Shown here: positions 1 through 8,372 of the stretch, one piece after another | How the letters are laid out: every line of letters starts with the position of its first letter | Position numbering within the stretch: the stretch's first letter is position 1 | Assembly: GCA_016197225.1 (NCBI GenBank) | Contig: JACPWC010000115.1 | Coordinates: forward strand, 1 to 39,277 | From: Chloroflexota bacterium | GTDB taxonomy: Bacteria; Chloroflexota; Anaerolineae; Anaerolineales; VGOW01 | DNA: 39,277 nt | Direction of reading: 5' to 3' | Translations under genes and position numbers: made by a program | The notes under the pieces: model-generated | Seen by the model: only the letters and a program-made list of their open reading frames with translations | What the model was told of the DNA's origin: nothing | The model's database searches: none

Positions 1-303
1 ATGAGGGAAAACCTCATGTCCGGTTCGAGGTGGCAGGGGATGAAAACCAGACATGGTGATGGTATTGAGGCACTCTCAGAAGAAATGGAGAGCAACGGGT
101 CTGCCACACCTAAATCCAGGCGTCATCCCCTGACCCTACCAGGCGACGGCGGGGATTCTGCGGCATTTTCGAGTATTTTCCTCGCTTCGGGCTTTTCCTG
201 CTCCCAAGCAGAGTCCATGCCCGCCCACTTGTCCCCGAAGGGGATAACGCAAACCGTTAGGCCACCAACAGCGTCTTTTGACCACGTAAGGAGCAACCGG
301 CAG
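1..303. other. Left edge without a convincing gene
   Basis: The frame of the downstream gene stays open to base 1, but these first 101 codons do not look like protein of that family and have no supporting ribosome site. The stretch contains a short GTCCCC-GAA-GGGG hairpin around 231-243. At 256-266 it contains GTTAGGCCACC, which reads like the simple recombination half-site (GTTRRRY type) that opens an integron gene cassette. No other gene is visible. Confidence 0.5.
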
Positions 304-1508
304 ATGGCGACCAATCCACCCAAACGGCAAGCCCCGAAGCCAAAGACATCGGTCATACGCTGGCTGCTTGATTCTGACCCTTCGATCCGCTGGCAGGTGA
401 TGCGAGACCTGACCGATACGCCCGCGTATGAAGTCGCGGCCGAGCGCGCAAGGGTCGCCACCGAGGGCTGGGGCGCGCGGCTGCTCTCCTTGCAGGAGGC
501 CGACGGCTCGTGGGGCGGCGCGGCATGGAACCGCGGGTGGAACTCCACGATGCACGTCCTGTGGCTGCTGCGCCACCTGGGGTTCGATCCTGCGAGCGCG
601 GAGGCACGGCGCGCGGTGGGCCTCGTCCGCGACCACGTGACGTGGCAGGGTTCGGGACCGCAGGAGTGCGACGGCAACCTCTTCTTCGCCGGCGAGGTGG
701 AGCCGTGCATCAACGGGCAGGTGGCGACGGCCGGCGCCTACTTCGGCCAGGATGTCCGCGGCATCGTCGACCGGCTGCTCGGCGAGCAGCTGTCCGACGG
801 CGGCTGGAACTGCGAGGCGCCGAACGGCTCGACGCGGTCATCGTTCAACACCACGATCTGCGTGCTGGAGGCTCTGCTCGAGCACGAACGAGCGACGGGA
901 GGGAGCCTGGAGGTGACCGAGGCCCGTCTCCGTGGGCAGGAGTACCTCCTCCAGCGCCGACTCTTCCGGCGGCAGTCGACCGGCGAAGTGATCGAGCGAG
1001 ATCGCAAGGGCGACGCCGCGTGGACGCGCTTCGCCTTCCCGACGTGGTGGCACTACGACATGCTGCGGGGGCTCGAGTACCTGCGCAGCGCCGGCGTCAC
1101 GCCCGACGAACGGGTGACCGAGGCGATCGAGCTGGTCGCGTCGAAGCGCGACGGAGACGGGCGGTGGCCGCTCGAGACCCGGTATCCCGGCGTGATGCCG
1201 GTCGAGATAGACGAGGGCGAGGGCCGGCCGAGCCGGTGGAACACCCTCCGCGCCTTACGAGTGTTGGACTGGTATTCAGCAGGAGACTAACGCAGATGCC
1301 GGCGGAAGGGGACTGGCAACGAGCCGAACTGGCCCGTTCAGTGACACTACCTACTAAGGTGGCCTAACAACCCGTCCTGAGAAACCGTCAGGCAAGTTGA
1401 CGATAAACGATGCGGCGCACCGGTTTCTTTGGTGAAGGAATGCTGCAAGGCGGCATAGGGGATTGCAGCCGACGCGCTGCGCGGGTTCGGCGCGGCTGAC
1501 GCGGAACG
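256..1508 (+). mobile_element. Putative integron-type gene cassette
   Basis: GTTAGGCCACC at 256-266 is the exact reverse complement of GGTGGCCTAAC at 1358-1368. In integron cassettes the first bases of the cassette and the R'' box near its end are complementary, because they pair in the folded attC of the circular form. Between them lies a single plus-strand gene (304-1290). The proposed right edge is the GTTATGC at 1508-1514. No integrase gene is in the window, so this would be a cassette remote from, or lacking, its integrase. The site would be unusually long (about 150 bp from R'' to R'), which lowers confidence. Confidence 0.45.
304..1290 (+). CDS. Squalene-cyclase/prenyltransferase-like alpha-alpha barrel protein
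   Basis: A 328-residue protein starting at the ATG at 304, preceded by AAGGAGC about 10 bases upstream; the longer open frame to base 1 is rejected. It shows repeated QW-like turns of the terpene-cyclase/prenyltransferase barrel: QEADGSWGG at residues 64-72, EQLSDGGWNC at 161-170, and a third DGDGRW near 285. Known full squalene-hopene cyclases are about twice this length and carry a DxDD acid motif. I see no DxDD here, so a true cyclase activity is doubtful. Short proteins of this fold are common and mostly uncharacterised. It sits alone between two cassette-like boundaries, and codon use is strongly GC-biased. Function unknown; fold assignment fairly safe. Confidence 0.75.
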   Translation: MATNPPKRQAPKPKTSVIRWLLDSDPSIRWQVMRDLTDTPAYEVAAERARVATEGWGARLLSLQEADGSWGGAAWNRGWNSTMHVLWLLRHLGFDPASAEARRAVGLVRDHVTWQGSGPQECDGNLFFAGEVEPCINGQVATAGAYFGQDVRGIVDRLLGEQLSDGGWNCEAPNGSTRSSFNTTICVLEALLEHERATGGSLEVTEARLRGQEYLLQRRLFRRQSTGEVIERDRKGDAAWTRFAFPTWWHYDMLRGLEYLRSAGVTPDERVTEAIELVASKRDGDGRWPLETRYPGVMPVEIDEGEGRPSRWNTLRALRVLDWYSAGD

Positions 1509-1630
1509 TTATGCCGCTGTGAAAGACCAGCGTCGCCCTGCTGGCAAATCAAGATATATCGTGCGGTTTAGGGCAGGCTCAACTTCGTAGGTTGTCCGCT
1601 GTTTCAGATTAGCAACAGAAGGAGAACAAA
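1291..1630. other. Gene-free spacer holding attC-like sequences
   Basis: A 340-base spacer without a credible gene. It holds the R''-like GGTGGCCTAAC (1358-1368), a GAAACCG/CGGTTTC inverted pair, a compact attC-like fold at 1450-1517, and then an A/T-richer leader to the hydrolase gene. That leader ends in GAAGGAG, a good ribosome site just before 1631. Confidence 0.6.
1450..1517 (+). repeat. attC-like recombination site
   Basis: GCGGCATA (1450-1457) and TATGCCGC (1510-1517) are perfect inverted arms. Inside them GCAGCCG (from 1465) faces CGGCTGAC (1493-1500), with one unpaired base in the right arm, as attC folds have. The right arm contains G-TTATGC at 1508-1514, fitting the GTTRRRY-type crossover box apart from one base. 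The left R'' box reads GCATAGG rather than the usual RYYYAAC, so it is degenerate. Confidence 0.5.
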
Positions 1631-2398
1631 ATGGGAACAGTAACTTCAAAAGATGGGACTCGTATCGCCTTTGACCAGTCAGGAGAGGGTCCCGCGATCA
1701 TCCTGGTGGTTGGCGCATTCAACGACCGGGCTACCGGGGCACCGTTGGCTCGATTCCTCGAACAGCATTTCACCGTGTTCAACTATGACCGCCGGGGGCG
1801 AGGCGAGAGTGGTGATACCGCACCGTATGCCATCGAGCGCGAGATCAAAGACCTTGACGCCCTGATCGCGCAAGCCGGTGGATCGGCTTGCGTATTCGGA
1901 TATTCGTCTGGTGCAACCCTGGCCCTGAGAGCGGCAGCTCATGGCCTCTCTATTTCACAGCTAGCTTTATACGACCCACCGCCGACAGGCTCTAAGGCGG
2001 GACAGCTCGCTCCCCAGCTCACCGAGCTAATCTCGGCGGGTCGCCGGGGCGATGCCGTCGAGCTTTTCCAGACCGAGGCAGTAGGCATACCAGCCGCCGT
2101 CGTTGCTCAGATGCGAAATGCGCCTTTCCGACCAGCGCTTGAAAAAATGGCACATACCTTGGTTTACGAATCGACTATCCTCAGGTCATTGCCAACCGGA
2201 CTGGTGGCTTCCGTCCGAGTACCCACGCTCGTGATAGACGGCGAGGGAAGTCCTGAGGTGATGCGGCACGCGGCGCAATCATTGGCCGATGCCTTGCCTG
2301 AGGGGCGATATCGCACTTTGATAGGTCAAGGCCATGATATTGTCCCGGCTGTCGTAGGCCCCGTGTTGGAGGAGTTCTTTCGAGCACAAAGGAAATAG
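1631..2398 (+). CDS. Alpha/beta hydrolase
   Basis: A 255-residue soluble alpha/beta-fold hydrolase with a strong AGAAGGAG ribosome site. The nucleophile elbow is GYSSGA with Ser92. The acid is likely the Asp in VPTLVIDGEGS and the base the His in GQGHDIV near the C-terminus, giving a complete triad. The family includes esterases, lactonases and haloperoxidase-like enzymes, and the substrate cannot be told from sequence. It may be the content of a second gene cassette, because its leader begins with the GTTATGC half-site at 1508; no matching right boundary was found after the gene. The ECF sigma gene follows 80 bases downstream on the same strand. Confidence 0.85.
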   Translation: MGTVTSKDGTRIAFDQSGEGPAIILVVGAFNDRATGAPLARFLEQHFTVFNYDRRGRGESGDTAPYAIEREIKDLDALIAQAGGSACVFGYSSGATLALRAAAHGLSISQLALYDPPPTGSKAGQLAPQLTELISAGRRGDAVELFQTEAVGIPAAVVAQMRNAPFRPALEKMAHTLVYESTILRSLPTGLVASVRVPTLVIDGEGSPEVMRHAAQSLADALPEGRYRTLIGQGHDIVPAVVGPVLEEFFRAQRK

Positions 2399-2478
2399 CC
2401 GACTTTCTTGCTCACACCTGATTACCTTTTCGGGCGTGGACGAACCGCACCCGCCACCTTTTTGCGTGGGGCTAGGGG

Positions 2479-3711
2479 ATGACCGCAGCGGCACAGATAG
2501 AAACGACCTTCCGCGAAGAACATGGGCGTGTTCTGGCGGCGCTCATCAGCCAGCTTGGCGATTTCGCGCTGGCCGAGGAGGCGCTACAGGATGCGCTGGT
2601 CAATGCGCTGGAACGCTGGGAGAGCGACGGCATTCCGCGCAACCCCGGCGCGTGGTTGCTGACTGTCGCGAAACGCCGCGCCATTGACCATGTGCGCCGC
2701 GCGGCGATGCTGGAGCGTAAAGCCGTCATCCTCGACCTCGATTCTCTCGTCGCCAACCAGGACGAACCCGAGATGGACGACTCGATTCCCGATGAGCGCT
2801 TGAAACTGATGTTCACCTGTTGCCATCCCACGCTGGCGCTGGAAGCGCAAGTCGCGCTGACTCTGCACACGCTCGGCGGCTTGTCAACGCAGGAGGTTGC
2901 GCGCGCGTTCCTCGTCCCGGCGCCGACGATGGCGCAGCGGCTGGCGCGGGCGCGGAGCAAAATCCGTAACGCCGGCATCCCTTACCGCGTGCCGCCCGCC
3001 GACCTGCTGCCGGAACGGCTGGAGGCGCTGCTGGCGGTCATTTACCTGATCTTCAACGAGGGTTACTGCGCCACCAGTGGCGATACACTCACCCGGCATG
3101 AATTGTGTGGGGAAGCGATCCGTCTGGGCCGCGTGCTGGTGGATTTGCTTCCACAAAGCGCCGAGGCGCGTGGTCTGCTGGCGCTGATGCTGTTGCACGA
3201 TTCGCGGCGCGAGACGCGGCTGGATGCGGCGGGCGAACTCGTCTTGCTCGACGAACAGGATCGGGCATGCTGGGATCGGGCAAAAATCCACGAGGGGACG
3301 GCGGTTCTGGACGAGGCGCTGGCCCTTAACGATCCGGGACCGTATCAGGTGCAGGCGGCGATCAGCGCATTGCACGCCGAAGCGCCGACGGCTGAGGCGA
3401 CCGACTGGCGGCAGATCACGGCCCTCTATGATACGCTGGCGACGATGACTCCGTCGCCGGTGGTCGAAGTGAACCGCGCGGTGGCAGTGGCGATGGCGTC
3501 GGGCGCGCAGGCGGGTTTGCAGATGCTATTGCGCCTCGACAGTCAGGTGGACGGCTATTATCCCTATCACGCGGCGCGCGCCGATCTGCTGCGTCGGGCG
3601 AACCAGCGCGAGGCCGCCGCCGATGCCTACGAGCGAGCGCTCGCCCTGTGCGGCAACAGCGCCGAGCGCGCTTATCTTCAGCGGCGGCTGGACGAGATGC
3701 TCAATCGCTGA
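2479..3711 (+). CDS. ECF sigma factor with C-terminal TPR-like extension (ECF42 type)
   Basis: A 410-residue protein. Residues 1-75 carry sigma region 2 (an ALQDALVNALERW helix, then the AKRRAIDHVRR helix), and about 110-165 carry region 4 (GGLSTQEVARAFLVPAPTMAQRLARAR). The remaining 240 residues are helical, begin near YLIFNEGY and look TPR-like. This is the layout of the ECF42 group, which usually sits next to small DGPF/YCII-type proteins. No such neighbour is present; the closest same-strand gene is the alpha/beta hydrolase. GGGG lies just before the ATG. These factors have no dedicated anti-sigma factor, and the extension is thought to control activity. It ends 32 bases from the convergent potA-like gene. 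Confidence 0.88.
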   Translation: MTAAAQIETTFREEHGRVLAALISQLGDFALAEEALQDALVNALERWESDGIPRNPGAWLLTVAKRRAIDHVRRAAMLERKAVILDLDSLVANQDEPEMDDSIPDERLKLMFTCCHPTLALEAQVALTLHTLGGLSTQEVARAFLVPAPTMAQRLARARSKIRNAGIPYRVPPADLLPERLEALLAVIYLIFNEGYCATSGDTLTRHELCGEAIRLGRVLVDLLPQSAEARGLLALMLLHDSRRETRLDAAGELVLLDEQDRACWDRAKIHEGTAVLDEALALNDPGPYQVQAAISALHAEAPTAEATDWRQITALYDTLATMTPSPVVEVNRAVAVAMASGAQAGLQMLLRLDSQVDGYYPYHAARADLLRRANQREAAADAYERALALCGNSAERAYLQRRLDEMLNR

Positions 3712-3743
3712 CCGGCATCGCGGCTACAAGCCGCCCCACGATG

Positions 3744-4841
3744 CTAACCCGTCAACACCCGCCCATCCTTCTGCTTCCAATACACTTTCACAGCGTCGCC
3801 GACGCGAGGCTCGTTTGAGCCACTGCCGTTCGCATTTTGAATGCGGGCCACCACCGTCTCGCCCGAAGCCAGCCGGACGACGTAGCGGGTGTCAGTGCCG
3901 ATGTAGATCACTTCCTGCACGGTGCCGTTCAAGGCGTTGGCTTCGTCCAACGGGGCCAGCGACACCTTCTCCGGGCGCACCGCAAGCGTGACGGTTTGGC
4001 CCTGGATCAAGGGTTGACGGTTCGACGACACTGACACGGTCTCCCCGGCAATCGTCATCTGCGCCCGGCCTTCGGCGGCGTGGATGACGGTTCCCTTCAA
4101 GAAATTGGTTTCCCCGATGAAGTCGGCGACAAACCGGGTGGCGGGCTTTTCGTAGATCGTCACCGGGTCGCCCATCTGCAACACCTGCCCCAGGTTCATC
4201 ACCGCAATTCGATCCGACATTGTCAAAGCTTCTTCTTGATCATGAGTCACATAAATGAAGGTGACGCCGACCTGACGCTGGAGACGTTTGAGTTCGATTT
4301 GCATTTCTTTGCGGAGCTTCAAGTCCAGCGCGCCCAGCGGCTCGTCGAGCAGAAGCACGGCGGGGCGGTTGACCAGTGCCCGGGCCAGGGCGACCCGCTG
4401 TTGTTGCCCGCCCGAAAGTTGCGAAGGCTTGCGGCGGCCCAGGCCGGGCAGGCGCACCAGTTCCAGCGCTTCCTCGGCGCGTTGCTCACGCTCGGCGCGT
4501 GGCAGGCGCTTGACGACTAAACCAAAGGCGACGTTCTCGGCAACGGTGAGATGCGGGAACAGGGCATAGTTTTGAAAGACGGTGTTGACCGGCCTCTTGT
4601 TAGGCGGCACGTCCGTCATCGGCTGGCCCTGAATCAACAAGTCTCCGCTGGTGACGGCCTCGAAGCCGGCGATCATGCGCAGGGTGGTTGTCTTGCCGCA
4701 ACCGCTGGGGCCGAGCAGGGTGAAGAACTCGCCGGGGCGAATCGCCAGGTTGATCTGGTGCACCGCAGTGACGGCTCGACCGGCTCCCAACCGGTCGCCA
4801 AAAATTTTGCTCACGTTGCGCAGTTCAACCGCAAACTCCAT
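3744..4841 (-). CDS. potA: PotA-type ABC transporter ATPase
   Basis: A 365-residue ATP-binding subunit that energises uptake by the adjacent permeases. Walker A is GPSGCGKT at residues 44-51, the Q-loop Gln is residue 90, the signature LSGGQ is at 142-146, Walker B VLLLDE at 162-167 and the switch His is residue 200. A TOBE-type beta domain follows to the C-terminus, as in PotA/FbpC/CysA-like ATPases of about this length. The start ATG shares one base with the stop of the upstream permease gene (TGATG at 4839-4843), so the two are translationally coupled. It is last in an lrp-potD-potB-potC-potA order. The solute is inferred only from family resemblance; polyamine, betaine or a related amine are all possible. 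Confidence 0.92.
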   Translation of the reverse strand: MEFAVELRNVSKIFGDRLGAGRAVTAVHQINLAIRPGEFFTLLGPSGCGKTTTLRMIAGFEAVTSGDLLIQGQPMTDVPPNKRPVNTVFQNYALFPHLTVAENVAFGLVVKRLPRAEREQRAEEALELVRLPGLGRRKPSQLSGGQQQRVALARALVNRPAVLLLDEPLGALDLKLRKEMQIELKRLQRQVGVTFIYVTHDQEEALTMSDRIAVMNLGQVLQMGDPVTIYEKPATRFVADFIGETNFLKGTVIHAAEGRAQMTIAGETVSVSSNRQPLIQGQTVTLAVRPEKVSLAPLDEANALNGTVQEVIYIGTDTRYVVRLASGETVVARIQNANGSGSNEPRVGDAVKVYWKQKDGRVLTG

Positions 4842-5647
4842 CAGATCACACCTTTCGATTCAGTGAATGAGCCGACGCGCCTCAACCATTCGGAGAGCAA
4901 CACGATCAGCACCGAGCCGACCATGATGATGGCGGCCAGGGTGACGACCAGGGGCAGGCGGCTGGGGAAGCGTAACTGCGAGTAAAGATAAATGGGCAAG
5001 GTGGACTCAGTGCCGATGAGGAAGAACGAGACGGCGAACTCGTCGAAGGAGGTGGTGAAGGAGGAGAGAAAAGCGGACACGATCGCCGGGGCGCAGATCG
5101 GCAGGGTGACCCGCCTCAACGTGCCCCAGTACGTTTCGCCCAAGTCCATGGCCGCCTCTTCTAAATTGGCGTCGAAGCCCGCCAACCGGCTGGCGACGAT
5201 GAGCATGGCGTAGGGAATGTTGATGATGACGTGGCCCACGCCGACCGTCCACAACGAAAGCGGGATGCCCAACTGAGCGAAGAGGATGAGCAGGGCCACG
5301 CCTAACACGACGTAGGGAATCACCATCGGCATGGCCGAAACGGCGAGGAAGAGTTTGCGGCCCGGAAAGTTGAAGCGGGCGATGCCGATGGCGGCCAGGG
5401 TTCCCAGGGCCGTTGCCACCGCCGACGAAATCACACCCAACACCAGGCTGTTGACGACAGCATCCAAAAGCTCATTGGCCTTTAGTAATTCCTGATACCA
5501 CTTGAGGGTGAAACCTTTAAGCGGGAAGATGAGGTTGCGCGAGTCGTTGAAGGAAAAAATGATGAGCAGGAGGATGGGCGCGTAAAGGAAAAGGGTGAAG
5601 AGGGCGAAGTACAGGAAGCCGGGTGAGAGCAGGTTGCGGCGGCTCAT
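4841..5647 (-). CDS. potC: PotC-type ABC permease
   Basis: A 268-residue inner-membrane permease. I start it at the ATG at 5647 (MSRRNLLSPG), where the first membrane helix begins soon after; the frame is open 97 codons further, but that extension overlaps potB and is not membrane-like. About six hydrophobic segments are visible. The EAA loop that docks on the ATPase reads EEAAMDLGETYWGTLRRVTLP in sequence order. The start lies two bases beyond the potB stop and the stop overlaps the potA start, so this is a tight operon. It pairs with PotB as a heterodimer in this transporter class. Confidence 0.9.
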   Translation of the reverse strand: MSRRNLLSPGFLYFALFTLFLYAPILLLIIFSFNDSRNLIFPLKGFTLKWYQELLKANELLDAVVNSLVLGVISSAVATALGTLAAIGIARFNFPGRKLFLAVSAMPMVIPYVVLGVALLILFAQLGIPLSLWTVGVGHVIINIPYAMLIVASRLAGFDANLEEAAMDLGETYWGTLRRVTLPICAPAIVSAFLSSFTTSFDEFAVSFFLIGTESTLPIYLYSQLRFPSRLPLVVTLAAIIMVGSVLIVLLSEWLRRVGSFTESKGVI

Positions 5648-5649
5648 CT

Positions 5650-6501
5650 TCAGAGACCTGCCAGATCGGAGAGGCGGATGAAGCGGCTGAAGAGGGCAAG
5701 CTGGATCAGCATCAGAGCCAGCATCACCAGACTCATCAACGAACCAAGCGGCCAGTTGAGGGCGCGCACAAATTGATCCTGGATGAGGTTGCCAAACATC
5801 ACGCCCTGCACGCCGCCCACCAGTGACGGCGTCACCCACTCGCCGAGGGTGGGGATGAAGACGAAGAAGAAACCGGCGGCCACACCGGGCAAACTGAGGG
5901 GCAAGGTTACGCGCAGGAATGTCTCCCAGGCCGGGCAACCTAAATCGGCGGCGGCCTCAAACAAGTGACGGTCAATCCGTTGCAAGGCTGAGAAGATGGG
6001 CAAAGCTACAAATGGAACCCAAACGTAGACCAGAGTCACAATGACGGCAGTGCGGCTGTAGAGCAGGACGGGCGCGGCTTCAGTGATGAGGCCAGTGGAG
6101 AGCAAGAGAGAGTTGAGCAGGCCATTCGATCCCAGAATCAATTTCCAGGCCAGGATGCGGAGCAGGTAGCTCGTCCAGGCGGGGACGATGAGGATGGTGA
6201 GCAGGGTAAGCCGGGCCGGCCCGGCACGAAAGGCGAGAAAGTAGGCGATGGGATAAGCGAAGATGATGGAAAGGATTGAGGTGGCAAAGGCCACGATGGC
6301 CGATTGCAGGAGCAGACGGTGAAAGGAGGTGTTGCCGACGTAGTCCTGATAATGCTCAAGGGTGAACACGTCGCGCTCCGGGGAAAAGGTTCCGGCGCGG
6401 AAGCTGAACAGGGCTATGATGGCCATGGGCAGGAGAAAGAACAAGGCCAGCGACAGAGCCGGCGGAGACATGAGGGCGGCGATGCGACCGTGACTCTTCA
6501 T
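5650..6501 (-). CDS. potB: PotB-type ABC permease
   Basis: A 283-residue permease starting at the ATG at 6501 (MKSHGRIAAL); a GTG six codons earlier has no better ribosome site. It has about six transmembrane helices, the first at residues 10-35, and the EAA docking loop FEAAADLGCPAWETFLRVTLP near residue 205. It is the partner of the PotC-type protein. An 88-base gap separates it from the binding-protein gene upstream, the longest gap in the operon, and the sequence GATTTGC/GCAAATC pairs across it (6523-6569), a possible mRNA hairpin that could set the binding protein to permease ratio. Confidence 0.9.
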   Translation of the reverse strand: MKSHGRIAALMSPPALSLALFFLLPMAIIALFSFRAGTFSPERDVFTLEHYQDYVGNTSFHRLLLQSAIVAFATSILSIIFAYPIAYFLAFRAGPARLTLLTILIVPAWTSYLLRILAWKLILGSNGLLNSLLLSTGLITEAAPVLLYSRTAVIVTLVYVWVPFVALPIFSALQRIDRHLFEAAADLGCPAWETFLRVTLPLSLPGVAAGFFFVFIPTLGEWVTPSLVGGVQGVMFGNLIQDQFVRALNWPLGSLMSLVMLALMLIQLALFSRFIRLSDLAGL

Positions 6502-6589
6502 GGAAGGTGTGCAGAGCACGGATTTGCGCGCTTCGCGTGGGCGGATCCGATCCGGAAATTCTGCAAATCCGTGCTGTTCTGAAGGATGC

Positions 6590-7669
6590 TTACGGCGCGG
6601 CCTTCACTTCATCCCACAAGCTGGTGAAGGCTTGTTGCTGTTCCGAGGTGAGCGACTGGAAGAAGACGGTGCGTTGAATAATGTCTGGTTGATCCAACTG
6701 CATGATCTTCACGTAGCTCTCATCGGTCAACGGCAGGGCGTCGGCGTTGGCGGCGCCATAAGCGTACTCATTGGACATGTTGGCCATGGACTGCGGCGCG
6801 ATGGCGGCGTTGATGTACTCGTAAGCCAGATCAACATTCCTGGCCTTGCTGGAAATGCCGTAGCCGCACACCCAGCCCAGGCGGCCCTCTTTGGGGGTGA
6901 TATATTCTACCGGTACGCCTTCATCCACCAGCGATTTATAAGCGTCTTGCCAGGTGTTGGCCACCACCCAGGCGTCGCCCGAAGAGAGCAGTAGCGGCAC
7001 TTCGGTGAAGTCAACCCAGTAGGTGACCAGGTTCGGTTTGATCTCGATGAGTTTTTGTTTGATTTGTTCTTCTTGCTCAGGTGTGGTGTTCCACGGGTCG
7101 AAGCCCAGGGCCAGGGCGGCCATGGCATGGTTGGACTCGCCGGAATCCCACAACGCCACGTGCCCGGCATATTCCGGCTTCCACAAATCGGCCCATGATT
7201 GCGGAATGGTTTTGACTTTATCGGTGCGGACGATGATCGACTCGTAGCCCCACTCCCAGGGCACGAAGTATTGCTTGCCGTCGAACTGGCCCTCTTTGGC
7301 AAATTCGGGGCGGATGCCCGGCCAGTTGCTCAACTTTGAGGTGTCAATCGGTTGCACCAGGCCGTTGTCCACGTACAGCTTCCACCAACTGCTGCACGGG
7401 TGAACCAGGTCGGACTGAAAGCCGGTCTGAAGTTTGGCAAAGGCCTCGGCGTCTTCGGCGAAGAAGCTGAAGTCTACGGTGACATCAGGATACTTGTCGG
7501 CGAAGGGTTGCCAGAACTCCGGCAGTTCGTAGCCTGACCAGTCGAGCACGACGAGCGGGCCGGTTGGAGCGGCGGTCGGGGCCTCGGCGGGAGCCGCCGT
7601 GGTTGCCGGGCCGGCGCAAGCGGCTGTTAGCGTTGTAATGATGAGCAAGCAGAGATGAATGCGTTTCAT
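6590..7669 (-). CDS. potD: PotD-type solute-binding lipoprotein
   Basis: A 359-residue extracytoplasmic binding protein. The start at 7669 (MKRIHLC) is fixed by a near-perfect AGGAGGAG four bases before the ATG; a start 12 codons earlier lacks one. A signal peptide ends in LTAAC with Cys18 as the likely lipidated residue. An Ala/Pro/Thr linker follows, then the type II binding fold starting at LVVLDWSGYELPEFW. The sequence matches the spermidine/putrescine-binding group in layout. The ligand pocket cannot be read with certainty, so polyamine is a family-level guess. The neighbouring Rieske oxygenase points to a methylated amine as an alternative. Confidence 0.88.
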   Translation of the reverse strand: MKRIHLCLLIITTLTAACAGPATTAAPAEAPTAAPTGPLVVLDWSGYELPEFWQPFADKYPDVTVDFSFFAEDAEAFAKLQTGFQSDLVHPCSSWWKLYVDNGLVQPIDTSKLSNWPGIRPEFAKEGQFDGKQYFVPWEWGYESIIVRTDKVKTIPQSWADLWKPEYAGHVALWDSGESNHAMAALALGFDPWNTTPEQEEQIKQKLIEIKPNLVTYWVDFTEVPLLLSSGDAWVVANTWQDAYKSLVDEGVPVEYITPKEGRLGWVCGYGISSKARNVDLAYEYINAAIAPQSMANMSNEYAYGAANADALPLTDESYVKIMQLDQPDIIQRTVFFQSLTSEQQQAFTSLWDEVKAAP

Positions 7670-7683
7670 GATCTCCTCCTTTG

Positions 7684-8160
7684 TCATTCTTCCAGTAGTC
7701 CCCATTGGTAAGTGTTTTTGACGATCCGCAAGTAGAGAAACGTCTCGGTCTCGCGCACCCCTTTGACTTTCGCTAACTTACTGGAAATGAAATTGAGCAG
7801 TTCGTCGTTGTCGCGACAGCCGACTTCGAGCAGGATGTCGTAAGAGCCGGTGCAGAGGGCCACGTAGCCAACCTCTTTGAATTTCTCGATGGCCGCCGCC
7901 GCTTCGAGCAGGCGCGTGCCTTCAACTTTGACGGCGATGGTGGCGGCGACGGCGTAGCCGATGGTGGCCGGGTCGGTGACGGCGGTGATTTGAACCAGGC
8001 CGGTCTCGATGAGGCGGGTGGCCCGTTGTTGCACGGTGGAAGCCGCCAGTCCCAATTCGGCGGCGATCTCGGCGTAGGGGCGGCGTCCATCTTTTTGCAA
8101 AATGCGAATAATCGCCAGATCGGTTTTGTCTAATTTGCTTTGGGATCGGGCCACGCTCAT
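7684..8160 (-). CDS. Lrp/AsnC-family transcription regulator
   Basis: A 158-residue regulator. Residues 8-65 form the AsnC helix-turn-helix (LDKTDLAIIRILQKDGRRPY, then AEIAAELGLAASTVQQRATRL), and residues 70-150 the ligand-sensing RAM domain. GGGAG precedes the ATG. It is the first gene of the transporter operon, 14 bases before potD, and faces the Rieske oxygenase gene across a 212-base spacer with promoters in both directions. Such regulators usually sense an amino acid or a related small molecule and act on their own operon and the divergent one, so control of both transport and catabolism by the imported solute is a reasonable inference. Confidence 0.9.
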   Translation of the reverse strand: MSVARSQSKLDKTDLAIIRILQKDGRRPYAEIAAELGLAASTVQQRATRLIETGLVQITAVTDPATIGYAVAATIAVKVEGTRLLEAAAAIEKFKEVGYVALCTGSYDILLEVGCRDNDELLNFISSKLAKVKGVRETETFLYLRIVKNTYQWGLLEE

Positions 8161-8187
8161 CTCCCTTCCAGGGCTTGGTTCGGGACG

Positions 8188-8216
8188 ATTGTACGTTCTT
8201 TCAAGGTCAGGCGCAA
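8188..8216 (-). promoter_or_regulatory. Promoter of the lrp-pot operon
   Basis: On the minus strand TTGCGC (8211-8216) is followed after exactly 17 bases by TACAAT (8188-8193), with the start codon 28 bases beyond. This is a good sigma-70-type match. Operator sites for the Lrp protein would be expected between here and 8330, but none could be defined. Confidence 0.6.
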
Positions 8217-8295
8217 TGTAAGATTGATTTGTGATGATTCAACATCGCTTGTCTCCTGGCTCCGAATAATCGCCACGAAAACTCAATAAAACCTG

Positions 8296-8323
8296 TTGAC
8301 ATGATATTCTTTCCGCTTATACT
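8296..8323 (+). promoter_or_regulatory. Strong sigma-70-type promoter of the Rieske gene
   Basis: TTGACA (8296-8301), 16 bases, TATACT (8318-8323). The -35 box is perfect and the -10 box differs at one base. Transcription would start near 8330, giving a leader of about 43 bases that ends with GAAAGGAT before the ATG at 8373. This rules out the longer open frame that begins inside the promoter at 8301. Confidence 0.75.
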
Positions 8324-8372
8324 CGTGCCGTCACCCGTTTCTGTTTGCCCTGAAATAGCAGAAAGGATATTT

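Noticed and set aside
1-303. N-terminal extension of the first gene to base 1
   Set aside because: The first 101 codons show no family resemblance, and a ribosome site lies directly before the ATG at 304.
510-1367. Long Arg/Ala-rich open frames overlapping real genes (for example 510-1367 plus and 10891-12432 minus)
   Set aside because: They are frame shadows caused by high GC at third positions; the opposite frames carry clear family motifs.
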